Of a stretch of DNA of 64,000 bases, positions 59,743 through 64,000 are shown in pieces. The notes beneath the pieces were generated by a model that worked only from the letters and a program-made list of their open reading frames with translations, was not told where the DNA came from and made no database searches. The translations under genes and the position numbers were made by a program. Each line of letters opens with the position of its first letter. The stretch's first letter is position 1. Source of the stretch: Pelodera strongyloides (lineage: Eukaryota > Nematoda > Chromadorea > Rhabditida > Rhabditidae); the NCBI GenBank assembly GCA_036852015.1, contig JAANDG010000347.1:91217-155216 (forward strand). Direction: 5' to 3'.

Positions 59743-59938
59743 TGAAGGCATACAGCTCTCGAATCAAGTATACATATTTATCCGTTGCTTTCCTAGTGAT
59801 CGGTGTTCTGGGTTGTGTTTTAATTTTTTTCATGTGCTCACTTGTTCGTTTATTCTTTTTGTGCGCATTTTTTTGTTATAATAAATTACAAATCATTATT
59901 CTTTCCTTAGGATAAATCCCTTTATTTCAGATCGAATA

Positions 59939-59959
59939 ATGCTTCTGAGTGAACTATGA
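59939..59959 (+). promoter_or_regulatory. Short upstream ORF overlapping the semaphorin start
   Basis: Downstream of an acceptor-like TTATTTCAG (ending at 59930), an ATG at 59939 opens a 6-codon frame ending in a TGA that overlaps the semaphorin ATG as ATGA (59956-59959). If the leader is retained it could lower translation or work by reinitiation. Confidence 0.45.
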
Positions 59960-62900
59960 TCCCTTTATTCTTTCTACTCTTTCCGTCTCTATTCTATATA
60001 GCGAGTTACGCTTTCGTCTTTTCCGAAAATAAAGTCCATCGAGTGGATCTCACTAATGGTAAGTGTAATTACGTAAAACAGCGTGAAACTCCCTCCACTG
60101 CCGTTCACAAGAAGAGGATCCGCCGCGGCAGGACGACGCACTTCTCTAGGGCGCGCGTCGGTGGCGAGACAGGCACTCAAATACCAGATGGCGCACAAGT
60201 GGCGCACCTCCCGCGCACACTAGATGAGACCCTCTTTCTGGCGCGTGGTGTTTCGTGTGCGCGGTGGCGCGGTGTTTCGTTGGTGCCATTTGCAGCACAC
60301 AAACCATAAGATTGAATGATTTGAATAAAGTCATACCAAAGTGTAGCGCACTAATTGTAAAGTCCTTCAAATGTATATGTGCACTTATTAATATAAGATT
60401 ACATAGGAATTGGTGAGCCCATTTGATACGGTTCACTGATTTTTCTGACCCATCTGGTGACCAATTTGACCAACTCGTCCAAGTTTCATGAAAACCGTCA
60501 TCAGCTGGTCAGGTCATGAACCAGTCCCAGAGATCCTCTTTTCAGCTACGAGCGTTACATTCCACAACGAAAGTATAGTACTTCTGCACAACTATGGAAG
60601 CAGCATACTACTAGGAGCCAGGTTAGACATAGTATACACAACGCACTTGGTGCGGCTTTTGTGCGGCCTCTATGCTAACCAAATCTTTTTTGACGTTTAA
60701 ATATAATATTTAGACTTGGAGCTGGAGTGTATGATCTGGCGGTAAATTTTTAAATACTTATCCTCTCAAAGAATGCGCATATTTTCAGAAACAGTGTCTA
60801 CAATGTATCTTTGACTAATGATACCTTCCTTCCGATTCGAAAGATTCCATGGTTTCCTACAAAAGACGCGATCAATAATTGTCAGAAAATTTCGCCCGTA
60901 AGCATTAAAACCTTTTTTTCTCCCAAACGGCTAAAACGTTTACGGCAAGCGGGAATAGTAATCAGTAACGCCTCTGGTGCGCCATATGTCATTCGCGCGC
61001 TTGCCGCTCACCCAAGAATGATCGGACTCTTTTTTTCCGTGCGCATGGGTTTCGCGTTGCTGTCGCCAAGTTCGCGCCGCGTACCACCTGAATTTACCGG
61101 ATAAAAGTTTTGTAAATTATGATTTAGCCAGTTTCTGAGTAGTTCTATTCACTAAAGAATGTTCTTAATCTTCTGTAGGAGTTGTGCCACAACGACATAC
61201 GAGCATTCTATCCTACTCCCAGAGGATACGTATTGTGTGGAACATACGCACTGAAACCGAAATGCGGCGAATTTGAAGGTTTCTATTTGCTACTTCAGAA
61301 TATTAAATAAAGTTTACATGTGCATAATAAAGAAAAATACGTTAACCCACATTACCGGTTGAGCTATATCACAAGAGTATCTCTACATACCAATGGCAAA
61401 TTATCGTTTCCACAATCATATTCAATAACTTTTTTTGTAGGCGGGCCAACTGATAGCGTCGGATTCGAACGGCTGGTCTTAGGAGAAGAGTTTGGTGTTG
61501 CTCTACCTGTCTAACAATCTGCTTCCGCTGTTGTAAGTGGAACGGAAGAGAAAGAGACGAGAGTAAACGGCCGATCCTCCAGTCATGGTTTACAATAAAT
61601 ACGTTATTAATCTTATTACCTTTACCTTTATCCTCATATTCAATAACTTTTTTTGTAGGCGGGCAACTGATGCGTATCTTCAGTGGTGTTGGTCTTGTTC
61701 CGCTGTTAGGAGATAAACGATCGTCATTTGTCTACCAAAATGACAGTATATTTACGGCAACTGGTTAGTTTTAAACCTTCTTAATATTAAACACCAGATA
61801 TACTGCGCCCCTGTAAAACTAGGCACGGACCAGCTACTGAGACTGCGAAATCGTGGTGCTATGTGGCGCACTATATAAGAACAGGCGTGTGCCACATACG
61901 TGCTACGGGATCGCCAACAATAACTTCCCCGCGCGCCTTCCTGACTTTTTTTAAATGTCCTTATTATTTAGAAATCATGTACATATGTATAACAACGTTC
62001 TCTTATTATCTCCAGGAACTCCCCAAAGCAAAGTTTTACTATTCATCTAAAAACCATTTAGTCACCGATTTCTCTGCTACTGACCCCCTTCTCCTCAGAA
62101 GGAAAAGGGATGACGTGCTTCGAACTCCACGACAAGGAGCTGCCTTTGATGATCCAGTCTTTGTTAAGATGTATAGCACTGGAAATGTGAGTTGAGGGGG
62201 TGATAAATATACTTGTTACCAATTTTGTGAATATCATGGTAAACCTCCACCTTCCTCCTTAGTACTCTCGGTTCAGAGAAGCTACGTTCACCATTTGGAA
62301 GCTACAAAGTTCTTGAACAAATCAGTAATTGTATCTCTTCTCTACGGTATCTCTATCTTACACAATGCAGACCGCGACTCGTCGATTTCCCTACAGCTCA
62401 AAACTCACCTTTGACCTTTGTTGGCTAACCTCCCTTTTAAAAAGTATATGAAACCCTTGGAGGCATCCCTTAAAGTTCTATATTTTAGTCAGTGAATACA
62501 CAGAAGTAGATTCAAAAATAAAGAATATCTGGCTATGAAAACCGTTTTTCATCTCCCGGTAGCTGATTTTTCATATTCAGGAAATCTTCCTATGGTACAC
62601 AGAGATTCCCACAGATTCCGAAGTGTGTGGGTTGAGAAGAGAGTCCAGAGTTAGCAGAGTCTGTGCAGGAGATAGAGGAGGGCCCAGGTATAGTCATAAT
62701 TGTTTTACATCAGGAGCCTTTACAATGTAGGATAGTACATTGTACATTTCCATATATGCAACACTGTTTATGAAGCGATGGTATGAAGCTTCTTCCCCAG
62801 ATATAACATTTGAATACTAATACAATTAGAAGACTAAAAGCGTGCAAGGTGTAAGTAGTATATTGCAGAGAACAAATTATTATATTTTTGATTCCTTCAG

Positions 62901-64000
62901 GCCTTATGAAAACGAGTGGAGCAGTTTTGTGAAGGCAAAAGTCGAGTGTGCCATCCACGAGGAGGATCAGGACTCGTTGTATTTCAATCAGGTGACATTT
63001 TGGGTGTTGACCTGCTTTCCGCAATGCCGCGCGCTTGTGTGCCAGGGGTGCGCGAAAGGTATGCAGCTCACTATTAAAAGCTGGTACCGCATGTGCGCCA
63101 TGTTTTTGTCCAGCGCACATTCTGCGCAACCCTGTTTCCATACTTGAAATTTCACACGATAAAATATAACATTCTTATTGTGAATTGCCTAACTTTCTTC
63201 TTTGCAGCTCACTGACATCTTCCCCGGGGAGAAGTCCTCCCAGGTCTTTGGTGTATTTCGCTCCCAATTTGCCGGTTTGGGAGTCTCGGCGATCTGTGTT
63301 TTCGATAAAGCCGATATAGACCAGAATTTGAACTCGAAATTTGAGGTCTGTGGTTTGATAATGAGACTATTTCCTTTGTTTCTTTGCTCAACTCGCCAAA
63401 GTATGTCAGTATCACAATAAATGGCTTTATTTCCAAGTAATAAATAATATTTACAGAATGTTCCCCGACTCTCATGCCCATATTCGAACACGACAGAAAA
63501 ATTATCTGAACTGCGCTCCAATCCAACGACAGTGAAGAGTAAGTCATGTATTACTATTACAATGGAAATTGATGGCTCTTCTCCATCTCCATGGTTCTTT
63601 CTATCTCTATCTCCCTTTCTGTCTCTCTATATGTATATAACTCCCTTCTTTGCTGCGCACAATTACAGTATGCCCGCGATAACACTCTTCAGGTTACCGC
63701 TTTTTTGTTTGTGTGATAACGAAATTTACAACATATTGCACGAGCTCTCAAACATCTCCATGATTTGCTTCACGTAACGGCTGGTTTACAATAATTGCAG
63801 AGCTCCAAACATCTCCATTCTTCACGTATAATGGAAAGGACCGTTTTACCGCAATAGCCGTTGAAGAAAACGTCGTGGATCTTTCGGGAACGGTTAGTTT
63901 TGGGACTACCATTTTTGGTTCTTTTTCAATTAAATATAATTAGCTGAAGATTTTACCCGCTACGAATGCTACAACTTTCAGAATAGAAATTTAGCAAGGA
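59956..64000 (+). CDS. Semaphorin, 5' part (signal peptide and most of the sema domain), 392+ aa
   Basis: Semaphorins are secreted or membrane guidance cues that bind plexins through a seven-bladed sema domain. Exons: 59956-60058, 60531-60621, 60789-60897, 61179-61278, 61659-61763, 62029-62186, 62581-62687, 62901-62991, 63208-63345, 63457-63538, 63801-63892, and a 12th from 63982 cut by the window end. Residues 1-18 are a hydrophobic signal peptide (MIPLFFLLFPSLFYIASY). Family landmarks in order: LLGARNSVYNVSL; CHNDIRAF..YVLCGTYAL (usually CGTNAF); DFSATDPLLLR; SRVSRVCAGDRGG; WSSFVKAKVEC; VFGVFRSQF; then RFTAIAVEE. These match the conserved sema blocks and cysteines. PSI, Ig or membrane parts, and so the class, lie beyond the window. 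Two intron-exon junctions have decoy partial duplicates just upstream. Confidence 0.93.
60110..60305. repeat. GC-rich block with GGCGCAC/GCGCGC words in semaphorin intron 1
   Basis: Contains GATGGCGCACAAGTGGCGCA, CCTCCCGCGCACAC and repeated GGCGCG(T/G)GGTGTTTCGT. Comparable blocks lie in introns 3 (60955-61085), 5 (61835-61925) and 8 (63010-63125) and at 27570-27600 and 26835-26940. Similarity is by short words rather than a clear alignable unit. Confidence 0.5.
61416..61671. repeat. Duplicated intron-exon junction in the semaphorin (exon 5)
   Basis: 61416-61454 and 61634-61671 are nearly identical: TCATATTCAATAACTTTTTT then TGTAGGCGGGC(C)AACTGAT, with one indel. The second copy is the real acceptor and start of exon 5 (61659). 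The first is a decoy with an intact AG that opens a 24-codon frame to a TAA at 61512-61514. Confidence 0.85.
63724..63836. repeat. Duplicated intron-exon junction in the semaphorin (exon 11)
   Basis: 63724-63776 and 63784-63830 share TTTACAA..ATTGCA..GAGCT..AAACATCTCCAT..CTTCACGTA in the same order with small indels. The second copy contains the true acceptor (exon at 63801). The first copy has GCACGAG in place of GCAGAG. Confidence 0.7.

Overview
This window is nuclear DNA of a small-genome, intron-rich invertebrate animal. Genes are broken into many short exons (33 introns in one gene) with GT..AG junctions and typical TTTCAG acceptors. The products are animal-specific families: a CELF RNA-binding protein, a semaphorin and a many-fingered C2H2 protein. 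At most genes a splice-acceptor-like AG lies a few bases upstream of the start codon, as expected if messages receive a trans-spliced leader. A nematode or another leader-splicing invertebrate is my best guess, but nothing here fixes the species.

Layout, left to right. 3766-14072 (minus): complete 13-exon CELF3-6/UNC-75-type gene. 17528-18530 (minus): small gene for an unfamiliar protein with an internal 'YSxPPSE' repeat, with a possible alternative last exon at 16581. 19958-30479 (plus): three unfamiliar genes in a row, the last a probable four-pass membrane protein. 31345-41974 (minus): a 34-exon gene for about 23 zinc fingers. 42505-45821 (plus): ribosomal protein L17 followed only 139 bases later by a PTCD2-like mitochondrial gene. 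49640-54292: a non-LTR retrotransposon with intact ORF1 and frameshifted ORF2. 59956-64000 (plus): the first 11-12 exons of a semaphorin, cut by the window end.

Every multi-exon model was built by hand, and the summed exon lengths are multiples of three: CELF 531 aa, YS-repeat protein 191 aa, orphans 258, 288 and 256 aa, zinc-finger protein 1333 aa, RPL17 187 aa, PTCD2-like 251 aa, semaphorin first 392 aa. The genes do not form one pathway; only the RPL17/PTCD2-like pair looks co-transcribed.

The least-described content is the repeat layer. A family of 157-190 bp palindromic elements bounded by TTAA occurs at least 13 times, mostly inside short introns and sometimes 12-26 bases from a splice site. 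The retrotransposon sits inside one of them. Several other fold-back elements with different ends lie in introns or gene flanks, and the semaphorin has two partial duplications of intron-exon junctions.
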